Assembly: GCA_027071965.1 (NCBI GenBank)
Contig: JALSYJ010000318.1
Location: 1 to 7,168 of the forward strand
Direction: 5' to 3'
Length of the DNA: 7,168 nucleotides
DNA from: Robiginitomaculum sp.
Lineage (GTDB): Bacteria; Pseudomonadota; Alphaproteobacteria; Caulobacterales; Maricaulaceae
The notes under the pieces were generated by a model, which ran no database searches, had not been told where the DNA came from, and saw only the letters and a program-made list of their open reading frames with translations. Positions 1 through 6,389 of this stretch are shown piece after piece; position 1 is the first letter of the stretch; every line of letters starts with the position of its first letter. A program made the position numbers and the translations under genes.

Positions 1-1
1 G

Positions 2-361
2 CAGGCAACTATGGCCGCCATGCAACGGGCAGTTTTGCATTTGCCCCTGCAGCCGGCACGGGCAATTATTGATGGCAATAAGATACCTGCAAACCTGCCC
101 TGCCCAGCCAAAGCCATAATCGGAGGTGACGCATTAGAACCTGCAATATCGGCCGCCAGCATTATTGCCAAGGTGACGCGCGATCGTTTGATGCTTGAAG
201 CTGACAGGCGGTTTCCCGAATTTGGCTTTGCCAGACACAAGGGCTATTTAACCAAAGACCATAAAGCGGCCCTGCTTGCCCATGGCCCGTGTCCGATCCA
301 CAGATTTAGCTATGCGCCAGTGCAAGAAGCCGCCAGGTCATATTTGGCAGAGCTGGTTTAA
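2..361 (+). CDS. rnhB: Ribonuclease HII, C-terminal part (5' end outside window)
   Basis: RNase HII cleaves the RNA strand of RNA-DNA hybrids and starts removal of single ribonucleotides from DNA; it is cytoplasmic. Only the C-terminal ~119 residues are in the window; the reading frame is open to the left edge, so the ATG at 11 is internal. Visible family features, counted from that ATG, are the IDGN segment with a conserved Asp (residue 21), the GGD segment with another acidic residue (40), then the helix AISAASIIAKVTRDR and the FGFARHKGY stretch, ending in PIHRFSYAPV. The N-terminal DEAG-type active-site motif lies outside. No frameshift is seen and the TAA stop is at 359-361. The next gene on the same strand is ccrM; I recall the rnhB-ccrM order from other alphaproteobacteria, including Caulobacter, but cannot verify it here. 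Identification is confident. Confidence 0.95.
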   Translation, partial: QATMAAMQRAVLHLPLQPARAIIDGNKIPANLPCPAKAIIGGDALEPAISAASIIAKVTRDRLMLEADRRFPEFGFARHKGYLTKDHKAALLAHGPCPIHRFSYAPVQEAARSYLAELV

Positions 362-368
362 CCCCTTG

Positions 369-422
369 TTAACCATAACTTTTAACCGTTTGCTAACCAT
401 AAGCTTTCAGCTCTGATTAACC
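369..422 (+). promoter_or_regulatory. Cluster of CtrA-like TTAACC boxes upstream of ccrM
   Basis: Four TAACC boxes lie within 54 bp: TTAACCAT at 369-376, TTAACC at 382-387, CTAACCAT at 393-400 and TTAACC at 417-422. The first matches the 8-mer half-site TTAACCAT described for the response regulator CtrA. The second and third form TTAA-N7-CTAAC (382-397), one base off the full CtrA consensus TTAA-N7-TTAAC. CtrA is known to activate ccrM in Caulobacter late in the cell cycle. The boxes are seen directly; CtrA binding is inferred from the motif and the downstream gene. I could not assign clear -35 and -10 elements. Confidence 0.65.
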
Positions 423-434
423 GAAGCAGACCAC

Positions 435-439
435 GATTC
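435..439 (+). promoter_or_regulatory. GANTC methylation site (GATTC) in the ccrM leader
   Basis: A single GATTC lies 41 bp before the chosen ccrM start and just after the CtrA-like boxes. GANTC is the target of CcrM itself. In Caulobacter, methylation of GANTC sites in the ccrM promoter/leader region affects its transcription, so this site could provide autoregulation. The site is seen directly; the role is inferred. The 5-base motif alone is common by chance. Confidence 0.45.
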
Positions 440-480
440 ACCCAAAGGCGAAAAGCCGTATCAGTTGATGGGTGAATAAG

Positions 481-1569
481 ATGAATGAATTTCGTAAGGA
501 CAGAATTATTGTCGGTGACTGCATTCAGGCCATGGATGCAATGCCGGAAAAATCAGTGGATCTGATCTTTGCTGATCCGCCATATAATCTGCAATTAGGC
601 GGTGATTTGCACCGTCCCGATAACTCCAAAGTCAGTGCGGTTACCGAAGAATGGGATCAGATTGGCAGTTTTGACAATTACGACCTGTTTACCTGGAAAT
701 GGCTGGAAGCTGCGCGCAGGGTGCTAAAAGACGATGGCGCCATCTGGGTCATGGGCAGCTATCACAATATTTACCGGGTTGGTGGAATTTTGCAGGATAT
801 TGGCTTTTGGTTCATGAATGATGTTATCTGGCGCAAATCCAACCCCATGCCCAATTTCAAGGGCACACGATTTACCAATGCCCATGAGACCTTGCTGTGG
901 TGCTTAAAATCCCGTGAGCAAAAGAAATACAAGTTTAATTACAAGGCGATGAAAATGCTGAACGATGATGTGCAAATGCGTTCAGACTGGAATTTGCCGA
1001 TCTGCAATGGCCATGAGCGCCTAAAAGATGAAAACGGCCACAAGGTTCATCCCACGCAAAAGCCACAAAGCCTGCTGCATCGCGTATTACTGGCCACTAC
1101 TGATCCGGGGGATGTGGTGCTTGATCCGTTTTTTGGCACCGGAACCACTGGCACCGTCGCCAAAATGCTTGGTCGGCATTATATTGGCATTGAGCAGGAT
1201 CGCGCCTATGCCAAGGCCGCCAGAACACGCATTGCCCGGGTTTCATTTGGTCTGCCGGAAAATCTGGAAGTTACCCAATCAGCCAAATCCCTGCCGCGAG
1301 TACCATTTGGCTCGGTGGTAGAAGCCGGGCTTTTAGTGCCGGGTGATAAATTATTCTGTCCCAAACAGCAGCGCATTGCCAAAGTGCGTGCCGATGGCTC
1401 TATTTCCACGGGCACTGATAAGGGTTCTATTCATCAGGTGGGAGCAGCAGTGCAACACGCCCCGGCGTGTAATGGCTGGACTTTCTGGCATTTTCGCACA
1501 GACAAAGGCTTTGCCCCGATTGATGTCTTACGCCAGCAAATGCGCTCGGAATTACATGCCAATGCTTGA
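481..1569 (+). CDS. ccrM: Cell-cycle-regulated GANTC adenine-N6 DNA methyltransferase (CcrM)
   Basis: CcrM transfers a methyl group from S-adenosylmethionine to the adenine of GANTC and in alphaproteobacteria couples methylation state to the cell cycle as an orphan methylase. Numbering from the ATG at 481 (362 aa): catalytic DPPY at 32-35 followed by NLQLGGDL, the IGSYHNIYRVG and WRKSNPMPNFKGTRF blocks, HPTQKP at 190-195, and the SAM-binding DPFFGTGTTG at 215-224. This motif order is that of beta-class N6-adenine methylases. The C-terminal ~75 residues (RVPFGSVVEAGLL to NGWTFWHF) match the RAMA-type extension typical of CcrM. Length is close to the ~358 aa of Caulobacter CcrM. I prefer ATG 481 because GGTGA at 471-475 is well placed as a ribosome binding site; a GTG at 472 would add three residues. 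No restriction enzyme gene is adjacent, as expected for CcrM. Confidence 0.96.
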   Translation: MNEFRKDRIIVGDCIQAMDAMPEKSVDLIFADPPYNLQLGGDLHRPDNSKVSAVTEEWDQIGSFDNYDLFTWKWLEAARRVLKDDGAIWVMGSYHNIYRVGGILQDIGFWFMNDVIWRKSNPMPNFKGTRFTNAHETLLWCLKSREQKKYKFNYKAMKMLNDDVQMRSDWNLPICNGHERLKDENGHKVHPTQKPQSLLHRVLLATTDPGDVVLDPFFGTGTTGTVAKMLGRHYIGIEQDRAYAKAARTRIARVSFGLPENLEVTQSAKSLPRVPFGSVVEAGLLVPGDKLFCPKQQRIAKVRADGSISTGTDKGSIHQVGAAVQHAPACNGWTFWHFRTDKGFAPIDVLRQQMRSELHANA

Positions 1570-1595
1570 GCAAACCACTCAGATCAGGCCTCTGA

Positions 1596-1622
1596 CCACC
1601 ATGCCCGGTTAAGGCATGGTGG
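1596..1622. terminator. Perfect hairpin between convergent genes, possible bidirectional terminator
   Basis: A 10-bp perfect inverted repeat (CCACCATGCC at 1596-1605, GGCATGGTGG at 1613-1622) encloses a 7-nt loop. It sits 27 nt after the ccrM stop and 20 nt after the stop of the convergent minus-strand gene, the expected place for a shared terminator. Neither side carries a T-run, so it is not a classical intrinsic terminator; it may block read-through or protect 3' ends. Confidence 0.5.
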
Positions 1623-1641
1623 CTGTCTGGCTAACGGGTAG

Positions 1642-2145
1642 TTAGTGGGTATAGCCTAAATAACGCACCAGACGTTTGGAGCCATGTTGCTTAACCGGCT
1701 TGCCATAGCGGTTTTCACAATATTTTACCGTAACAATGGCTCTTTCTCCCTGGTAATTGCCTTTGCGTTTTACCCGGAAACATCCCTGATTATAACCGCG
1801 CCCTACCTGGATGATTTTGCCGCGCACCTTGGTCCATGAATGTGGAATTCTATTATAGTACCGGTCGTGAGGGTAAGGCTGCCAGTTTCGGTTATAATAA
1901 TTGTTCCTGTTCCACCTGTTTCCATAACCATAGCGGCCCCGGCGTTCGTCATGGCTGATGCGGTTATTGCGTTGCCAGCGCCGGTATTCGCGATCACTCA
2001 AACCGTGGGGAGCGCTGGCCTTGACGATCTTGGCATTGGGTGAGGGTCGCTCATTGGCCGATGCCGGGCCAGTCACGGCAGCAATGGCAATTGCCGCCAG
2101 CATGCCTGAAACGAGGTATTTGGTGGGAAGATATGTGGTGTTCAT
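1642..2145 (-). CDS. Small secreted basic protein of unknown function, Asn/Tyr/Arg-rich
   Basis: The 167-aa product starts with a Sec-type signal peptide: a hydrophobic core at about 11-26 and a PASA cleavage motif ending near residue 30. The mature part should be periplasmic or extracellular. Residues ~52-100 are a low-complexity stretch rich in Arg, Asn and Tyr (for example GRYGYGNRWNRNNYYNRN). Residues ~104-165 look like a compact beta-rich domain with two cysteines (122 and 143) that could form a disulfide, ending in GSKRLVRYLGY. The mature protein is strongly basic. I recall similar signal-peptide proteins with a C-terminal G-S-R-R/K-x-V-R-Y-L ending in alphaproteobacteria, but I know no assigned function. 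An AGGAG at 2152-2156 lies 6 nt from the ATG, supporting this start, and a hairpin abuts it. Adhesion or nucleic-acid/polyanion binding are possible but unproven. Confidence 0.85.
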   Translation of the reverse strand: MNTTYLPTKYLVSGMLAAIAIAAVTGPASANERPSPNAKIVKASAPHGLSDREYRRWQRNNRISHDERRGRYGYGNRWNRNNYYNRNWQPYPHDRYYNRIPHSWTKVRGKIIQVGRGYNQGCFRVKRKGNYQGERAIVTVKYCENRYGKPVKQHGSKRLVRYLGYTH

Positions 2146-2154
2146 GTCTAACTC

Positions 2155-2186
2155 CTGATCGATGCAAAATCCCTCTGCATGATCAG
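2155..2186 (-). promoter_or_regulatory. Hairpin in the 5' leader abutting the Shine-Dalgarno of the secreted-protein gene
   Basis: Arms TGCATGATCAG (2176-2186) and CTGATCGATGCA (2155-2166) pair over 11 bp with a single bulged base (2161) and a 9-nt loop (2167-2175). On the minus-strand transcript the 3' arm ends inside the AGGAG at 2152-2156, overlapping it by two bases. The structure could therefore tune ribosome access. No T-run follows, so it does not look like a terminator for the upstream hydrolase. Pairing is read from the sequence; the regulatory role is inferred. Confidence 0.45.
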
Positions 2187-2238
2187 TGTTGACACAATTC
2201 TTATGAAACTTGCCTGAACGTACGATTCAGCTTGGCGA

Positions 2239-3216
2239 TTATTTATTATTATCCAGGGGCGGTTGCTCAAGTTTTTGTAAAAACTCACGGGCATCAACGG
2301 CGCTTAACACCGGTATTTCCGCCATGGGCAAATGTCCGACATTATCATAAACAGTCAGTGAAGAATTGGGGATGGTGCGGGCAAACCACTCGCCTTCGCT
2401 CAAGTCCACAAACCGGTCTTCACGGCCCCATAAAATTAAGGTGGGAGTTTGCAGTTTTGCCAGATCCTTGTGGAATAAGGGCCCGCGCTCTTCTGCTGTC
2501 ATGCGCATACGCAAGGCGCGGCGGTTGCCGGGTCGCAGGGTCAATTGCCAGTAAAGATCAACTTTTTCATCAGTTACAAAGCCTTTGACATGGCTGGCAT
2601 CCTGTAGGCCGCGCTCGATCATAAAGCGCGGGGTAATCACTTCGAGCAGTAAATTTGCAACCGGGATACCAGCTAAAACAAATGCCGGGGTTAAGGGCGC
2701 AGGATTGATGTTCGGCCCGCCAGAGGCATCAAGCAAAATTAAACCATCGACAAATTCTTCATGGGCCAGAGTATAACGCCATGCCACATTGCCGCCAAAG
2801 GAATTGCCACCGATTACAAAGCGTTTAAGCCCCAGAAATTCGCGTACCCGCTCTATGGTGCGCACCGAGCATTCCACTGAATAATCACAATCAGCAATCG
2901 GCCCGGTTAAGCCATGGCCTGGCAGATCAAGGGTTATAATTCGGTAATCATCGCCCAATTGCTCAACCCATGGCTGCCAGGTATGCAAGGAAGATGAAGT
3001 GCCATGCAGCAGTAACAAGGTGCGGCCTGATTTATTACCCTGATCACGGATATGAACCCGCTCGCCACTGTCTAAAGTGATAAATTTTGATGGCTCTTTA
3101 GCGTATTTTGCTTCAAGTATGGCCGGGTCTATATCGGGGGTTCTGAACAGCCAGACCGCAAAGGCCATAACCCCTGTTAAAAACACAAAAATCACCAAAG
3201 CGCGTTTCATAACCAT
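2239..3216 (-). CDS. Membrane-anchored alpha/beta hydrolase (fold-1 family)
   Basis: A 325-aa serine hydrolase of the alpha/beta-fold type. Residues ~5-24 form one hydrophobic segment after a KR pair, probably an N-terminal membrane anchor or uncleaved signal, placing the catalytic domain in the periplasm. Seen in order: oxyanion motif LLLLHGTSSS (HG at 71-72), LDLPGHGLT (97-104), nucleophile elbow GGNSFGG with Ser139, GREDRFVD with the likely acid Asp267, and NVGHLP with His295. The triad is therefore complete and the enzyme should be active on an ester, thioester or similar bond; the substrate cannot be read from the sequence. The ATG two codons in (3208-3210) gives MKRALV and has a better placed AGG, so it is a plausible alternative start. 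The gene follows the other esterase on the same strand after a 66-nt gap, suggesting possible co-transcription. Relatives include esterases, epoxide hydrolases and haloperoxidase-like enzymes. Confidence 0.9.
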   Translation of the reverse strand: MVMKRALVIFVFLTGVMAFAVWLFRTPDIDPAILEAKYAKEPSKFITLDSGERVHIRDQGNKSGRTLLLLHGTSSSLHTWQPWVEQLGDDYRIITLDLPGHGLTGPIADCDYSVECSVRTIERVREFLGLKRFVIGGNSFGGNVAWRYTLAHEEFVDGLILLDASGGPNINPAPLTPAFVLAGIPVANLLLEVITPRFMIERGLQDASHVKGFVTDEKVDLYWQLTLRPGNRRALRMRMTAEERGPLFHKDLAKLQTPTLILWGREDRFVDLSEGEWFARTIPNSSLTVYDNVGHLPMAEIPVLSAVDAREFLQKLEQPPLDNNK

Positions 3217-3282
3217 GCCTGTTTACTCAAGTTCTGCTAAAATAGCTGAATTGGCAATAAAATGCCAGAGTATTAAAAAGAC

Positions 3283-4224
3283 CTATGCCGGGCCAAGAGA
3301 GCCACAAAACCTGCCAAAGCTTTCAAAGGCGTCAAGACTTGCATCTTCCGCACCGGGGACAAGCCCGGTAACATTGATAAACCCATGGGGCATCAGCTTA
3401 AAGTGCAGGGATTTTACCCGAATACCATTTGCGATTAACATGTCACCATAGGCCTTGCCTTCGGCATATAAGGGATCAAGGCCGCAGGTAACTATCATGG
3501 CCGGAGCCAGTTTTGGTGATTGCGGCCCTAAGATTGGCGACAGACGCGGATCATGCAAATCGGCATTTGCGGCAAAATGCTTGCGAATTGCCAATAGTGC
3601 CGGTTTCCCAAGAATATGCCCATCAGGGGATTTGCGCTGTTTGGAGTCAGTCTCTACCAGTTGCAGCAAGGGAAACAACAGGAACTGACTATGCAGTACA
3701 ATGCCAATTGTAGCGGCCCATTGGGCGAGCCATGCGCTTAACATGCCGCCTGCGCTATCGCCACCAACAGATATATTTCCCGGATCAAAGCCAATATCTT
3801 CTGCGTGAGAAAATGCCCACAGCAGTGCGGCCTGTGCATCGTCATGGGCGGCTGGAAATGGGTGCTCCGGGGCCAGCCGGTATTCAACACTAAGCACCCG
3901 TATTCTGGCCGAAGCTGCCAGTCTGCGCACTGCATTGTCATAACTGTCAAGGCTGCCAACTAAAAACCCGCCGCCATGAAAAAATACCAGCCCCGGCCCC
4001 GGCGGATGCCCGGCGGCCATGGGGGTGTATAATCTGGCCGATATTGCACCATCAGGCCCGGCCAGCGCCAGATCGCGGACATCAGCCATTTGCGGCGCGG
4101 TTTTTTCGAGCTTTTGCTTGGAGGCTGTCATGGCCTTGCGAGCCAGTTTAATGGAGTGCAGGCTAAAATCATCATTCAGCCTTGCAAATGCGCCATTAAA
4201 CAGATCAAAAACCCTTTGTACCAT
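3283..4224 (-). CDS. Alpha/beta hydrolase fold-3 esterase/lipase (hormone-sensitive lipase family)
   Basis: A 313-aa serine esterase. The hallmark oxyanion motif HGGG is at 83-86 (FFHGGGFLVG), followed by the family block VEYRLAPEHPFPAA (113-126), the nucleophile elbow GGDSAGG with Ser157, the acid in CGLDPL (Asp250) and the His in MPHGF (His280). All three catalytic residues are present, and the length fits family IV bacterial esterases, which usually hydrolyse short to medium acyl esters. There is no signal peptide, so it is probably cytoplasmic; the N-terminal ~45 residues would form part of the cap. The ribosome site before the ATG is weak (TAGG). The gene starts 25 nt after the stop of the small upstream gene, which suggests a common transcript. 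It differs in subfamily from the hydrolase that follows, so the pair is not a recent duplication. Natural substrate unknown. Confidence 0.93.
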   Translation of the reverse strand: MVQRVFDLFNGAFARLNDDFSLHSIKLARKAMTASKQKLEKTAPQMADVRDLALAGPDGAISARLYTPMAAGHPPGPGLVFFHGGGFLVGSLDSYDNAVRRLAASARIRVLSVEYRLAPEHPFPAAHDDAQAALLWAFSHAEDIGFDPGNISVGGDSAGGMLSAWLAQWAATIGIVLHSQFLLFPLLQLVETDSKQRKSPDGHILGKPALLAIRKHFAANADLHDPRLSPILGPQSPKLAPAMIVTCGLDPLYAEGKAYGDMLIANGIRVKSLHFKLMPHGFINVTGLVPGAEDASLDAFESFGRFCGSLGPA

Positions 4225-4249
4225 TTTTACAGCCTAAATCGTAATGGCC

Positions 4250-4471
4250 CTAATGCAAGGTAATAGCCCTGTTTTTATGAATATGCCCGCTCAAGGCATC
4301 GGCAATTACTGAATGCAATGCCATCCAGGCCAGGGTGCGCCTGTCATCGCCAAGCTGTTGCATTTCTGCAATGGCCTCTGCGGTCAACTCAAAGGCCAGC
4401 TTGCCGTGACGTTCAACCAGTATCCAGGCAATTCTTCGTAATTCATCGGGGGTGATCTGATCCGCGTGCAA
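4250..4471 (-). CDS. Small protein of unknown function with TTG start (73 aa)
   Basis: A short, mostly helical protein with no signal peptide, membrane segment or cysteine. The frame is open up to a stop at 4502-4504 and contains no ATG before residue ~37 of the product. I choose the TTG at 4469-4471 because AGGAG at 4478-4482 sits 6 nt upstream, a strong ribosome site; the TTG at 4490-4492 has none. The product then begins MHADQITPDELRR, continues with a helix carrying VERHGKLAFELTAEAIAEM, and has GDDRRTLAWMALHSVIADAL near the end. The E-x-H-G ... G-D ... W pattern resembles small uncharacterised alphaproteobacterial proteins, but I cannot assign a family with confidence. It lies 25 nt before the HSL-type esterase, and 124 nt after the acyl-CoA synthetase, so it may share a transcript with the esterase. 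Function unknown. Confidence 0.72.
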   Translation of the reverse strand: MHADQITPDELRRIAWILVERHGKLAFELTAEAIAEMQQLGDDRRTLAWMALHSVIADALSGHIHKNRAITLH

Positions 4472-4561
4472 TTTGCGCTCCTGTTTGACCAATAAACATA
4501 TTTAACAGGTGAAATTGCAAACTTTGGGCCAAACCGGTATCGTTGTTTTATTGGGCTTGTA

Positions 4562-4586
4562 AGAAATTTTATGCCGGCACCCGGCA
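4562..4586 (-). terminator. Possible terminator after the acyl-CoA synthetase gene
   Basis: On the minus strand TGCCGG, a 3-nt loop and CCGGCA (4586-4572) make a GC-rich 6-bp hairpin 9 nt after the stop codon, followed by a T-rich but interrupted tail (TAAAATTTCTT). The position and shape fit an intrinsic terminator, though the short stem and broken T-run make it weak. If active, it would separate the synthetase from the downstream small gene and esterases. Confidence 0.45.
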
Positions 4587-4595
4587 GAAAGATCA

Positions 4596-6389
4596 CTAAA
4601 AACGATAGGACCCGGCCAAAATGTCCCGGTGCAGCTCCGTGGTAAGTGGCACATAGGTTTTTTGCTCCTTGCTAAGAACAAAAACCGGATCAGTTACTGC
4701 ATCAGGTGAAAACCCGTCTTTGATCAGGTCGGTTTTCTTAAATTTGAAAGTGCCGGTTGTATCGGCATTTTGCACCAGACGAATAAATACCGGCCAGGCA
4801 TAATTCGGCAGGTTTTGTGCAAGCCATGCATAAAGCGCCTTGCCATCAAATTCTGTTTCCATGGCCAAGGCTGCCATGCCGGCCCGGCCATCATGTTTGG
4901 GAACTTTAACCCCGTAAACATTGGCGCTTAGTACTTTTGGAAAAATACCCAATACTGATTCAACTTCACCGGTTGCAACATTTTGCGCCATCCAGCGAAA
5001 GGTGTCGCCAATTCGATCAACAAAATAATAATAGCCATGGCGATCGCGGCGCATTAAGTCCCCGGTGCGAAAATACCGGTCATTTTTTACAAATACATCG
5101 CGCAGAATTTTCTTTTCGGTGTCCTTTTCATTGCCATAGCCCTCAAACAGGAACCGGGTATCATCTGGATCAATGCGGCCAATTGCTTCGCCGGGCTGGT
5201 TGGTTTTGACCCGGATACAATGGCCGTTTTTATTGCGAACTACCTCGCCGGTTTCAAAATCGTGGGCAACAAGTTCCAGATTAAAGGATTTTTTTACATA
5301 CCACGGGATTCGGCCCATGGCGCCAACCGTGCCATCGGCATTCATCAACCCAACATTGCCTTCGGTGGATCCGTAGAACTCGACAATGGTTTTAACCTTA
5401 AACCTGTTCTGAAACTCAGTCCATACTTCCGGGCGCAGGCCATTGCCAACCATGGCGCGGATACTGTGCCTGCGATCAAATTCTCCAGGCTCAGTATTGA
5501 CCAAAAACCGGCACAATTCGCCCACATAGGTAAAAAGAGTTGCCTTTGACTGGTAGGCGATTTGCCAGAATTTGCTGGCAGAAAATCCCTTTTCGATAAT
5601 AACAGCGCCGCCTTTCATCAAGGAGGCACCGACCCCGCACAGCCCGCCGGTGGCATGATACATGGGCAGCACCATTAACATACGGTCTTTGGGCCCGGTT
5701 TTCATTGCGGCACAGAAACTATTGGCATAGCGCTGGGCGCGCACATGGGAAACCTTTACCGATTTGGGCAGGCCGGTGGTGCCGGAGGTGAACATTTTAA
5801 GCAGGGTTTCTCGGGCCTTGATTCCAGCACGCAAATCCCGATCCGGGCGAATGTCCGAGGCGGCGGCAATAGCAGCACCAAAATCACGACTGCCTTCACA
5901 GGCGCGATCAAAACTCCAAAGAGGAACCGGTTTTGGCAAGTGCATTAAGGCCGATTGCAGGGCCTGGTGCAGATGCGGCTCAAATAATATGGCCTTGCTA
6001 TTTGCCACCTGCAGGCAGTGGGCAAGACCCTTGCCACTTAACAAATCATTGAGCAGGGCAGCCCGCACCCCGATTTTGGACAGCCCAAACCAGACGGCCA
6101 CATATTCCAGCCGGTTTTGCGCAAAAAGAGCCAATGTATCTCCGGGAACGAGCCTGGCTGATAATGCCCAATTGGCAATTCTGTTGGCATAGGCGTCAAA
6201 TTCGCCGAATGTCCAGCTCCTGTCACCTTCGATAAATGCTGTGCGGTTTGTGTGCTGATCAATGACCTCTTCTAGTTCATCGGGAAATAAAAATTCTGAT
6301 GAAGGATCAATTCGCGCCAAATTTTTCAAGGTGGCTGACATGACACGGATATATTTAAGTTCGCGGATCAAGCCGGAAAACGGGTTCAT
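4596..6389 (-). CDS. Long-chain acyl-CoA synthetase, FATP/SLC27-like (ANL superfamily)
   Basis: A 597-aa AMP-forming ligase expected to activate long-chain fatty acids with ATP and CoA to acyl-CoA, feeding beta-oxidation or lipid synthesis. Seen in order: N-terminal block WTFGEFDAYANRIANW (59-74), ATP-binding P-loop FTSGTTGLPKS (200-210), PMYHATGG (242-249), EFYGSTEGN (337-345), RTGDL (441-445), the hinge/signature region DRIGDTFRW (458-466), and the C-terminal catalytic lysine region TGTFKFKK (545-552). Both AMP-binding domains are complete. The DRIGDTFRW and EFYGSTEGN motifs point to the FATP-like long-chain/very-long-chain group rather than E. coli FadD. Oddity: the usual W-K-G-E-N after the signature reads WMAQN (466-470). 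Length is normal for the family, which supports the ATG at 6387-6389 although its ribosome site is poor. It is followed by esterase genes on the same strand. Confidence 0.93.
   Translation of the reverse strand: MNPFSGLIRELKYIRVMSATLKNLARIDPSSEFLFPDELEEVIDQHTNRTAFIEGDRSWTFGEFDAYANRIANWALSARLVPGDTLALFAQNRLEYVAVWFGLSKIGVRAALLNDLLSGKGLAHCLQVANSKAILFEPHLHQALQSALMHLPKPVPLWSFDRACEGSRDFGAAIAAASDIRPDRDLRAGIKARETLLKMFTSGTTGLPKSVKVSHVRAQRYANSFCAAMKTGPKDRMLMVLPMYHATGGLCGVGASLMKGGAVIIEKGFSASKFWQIAYQSKATLFTYVGELCRFLVNTEPGEFDRRHSIRAMVGNGLRPEVWTEFQNRFKVKTIVEFYGSTEGNVGLMNADGTVGAMGRIPWYVKKSFNLELVAHDFETGEVVRNKNGHCIRVKTNQPGEAIGRIDPDDTRFLFEGYGNEKDTEKKILRDVFVKNDRYFRTGDLMRRDRHGYYYFVDRIGDTFRWMAQNVATGEVESVLGIFPKVLSANVYGVKVPKHDGRAGMAALAMETEFDGKALYAWLAQNLPNYAWPVFIRLVQNADTTGTFKFKKTDLIKDGFSPDAVTDPVFVLSKEQKTYVPLTTELHRDILAGSYRF

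Noticed and set aside
1206..1612. Overlapping open frames on both strands inside and across the 3' end of ccrM
   Set aside because: They are shadows of a strongly conserved methyltransferase frame and show no family motifs or ribosome sites.
2189..2194. TTGACA on the + strand, a perfect -35-like hexamer
   Set aside because: No -10-like sequence at 16-18 bp spacing and no + strand gene follows; the neighbouring genes are all on the minus strand.
2215..2229. Near-palindrome TGAACGTACGATTCA containing a GANTC site upstream of the secreted-protein gene
   Set aside because: Short, imperfect and single-copy; it could be an operator, but nothing beyond weak symmetry supports it.
3217..3282. Small inverted repeats (TGGCA/TGCCA and GCTA/TAGC) in the gap between the two esterase genes
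   Set aside because: Stems of 4-5 bp in AT-rich sequence without a T-run in the right place; not strong enough to call a terminator.
4522..4532. TTTGGGCCAAA palindrome upstream of the small TTG-started gene
   Set aside because: An 11-bp symmetric site with no second copy and no recognised regulator; compatible with chance.
4937..6192. Several open frames on the + strand opposite the acyl-CoA synthetase
   Set aside because: The antisense frame has all the conserved ANL motifs; the + strand products are compositionally odd and resemble nothing known.
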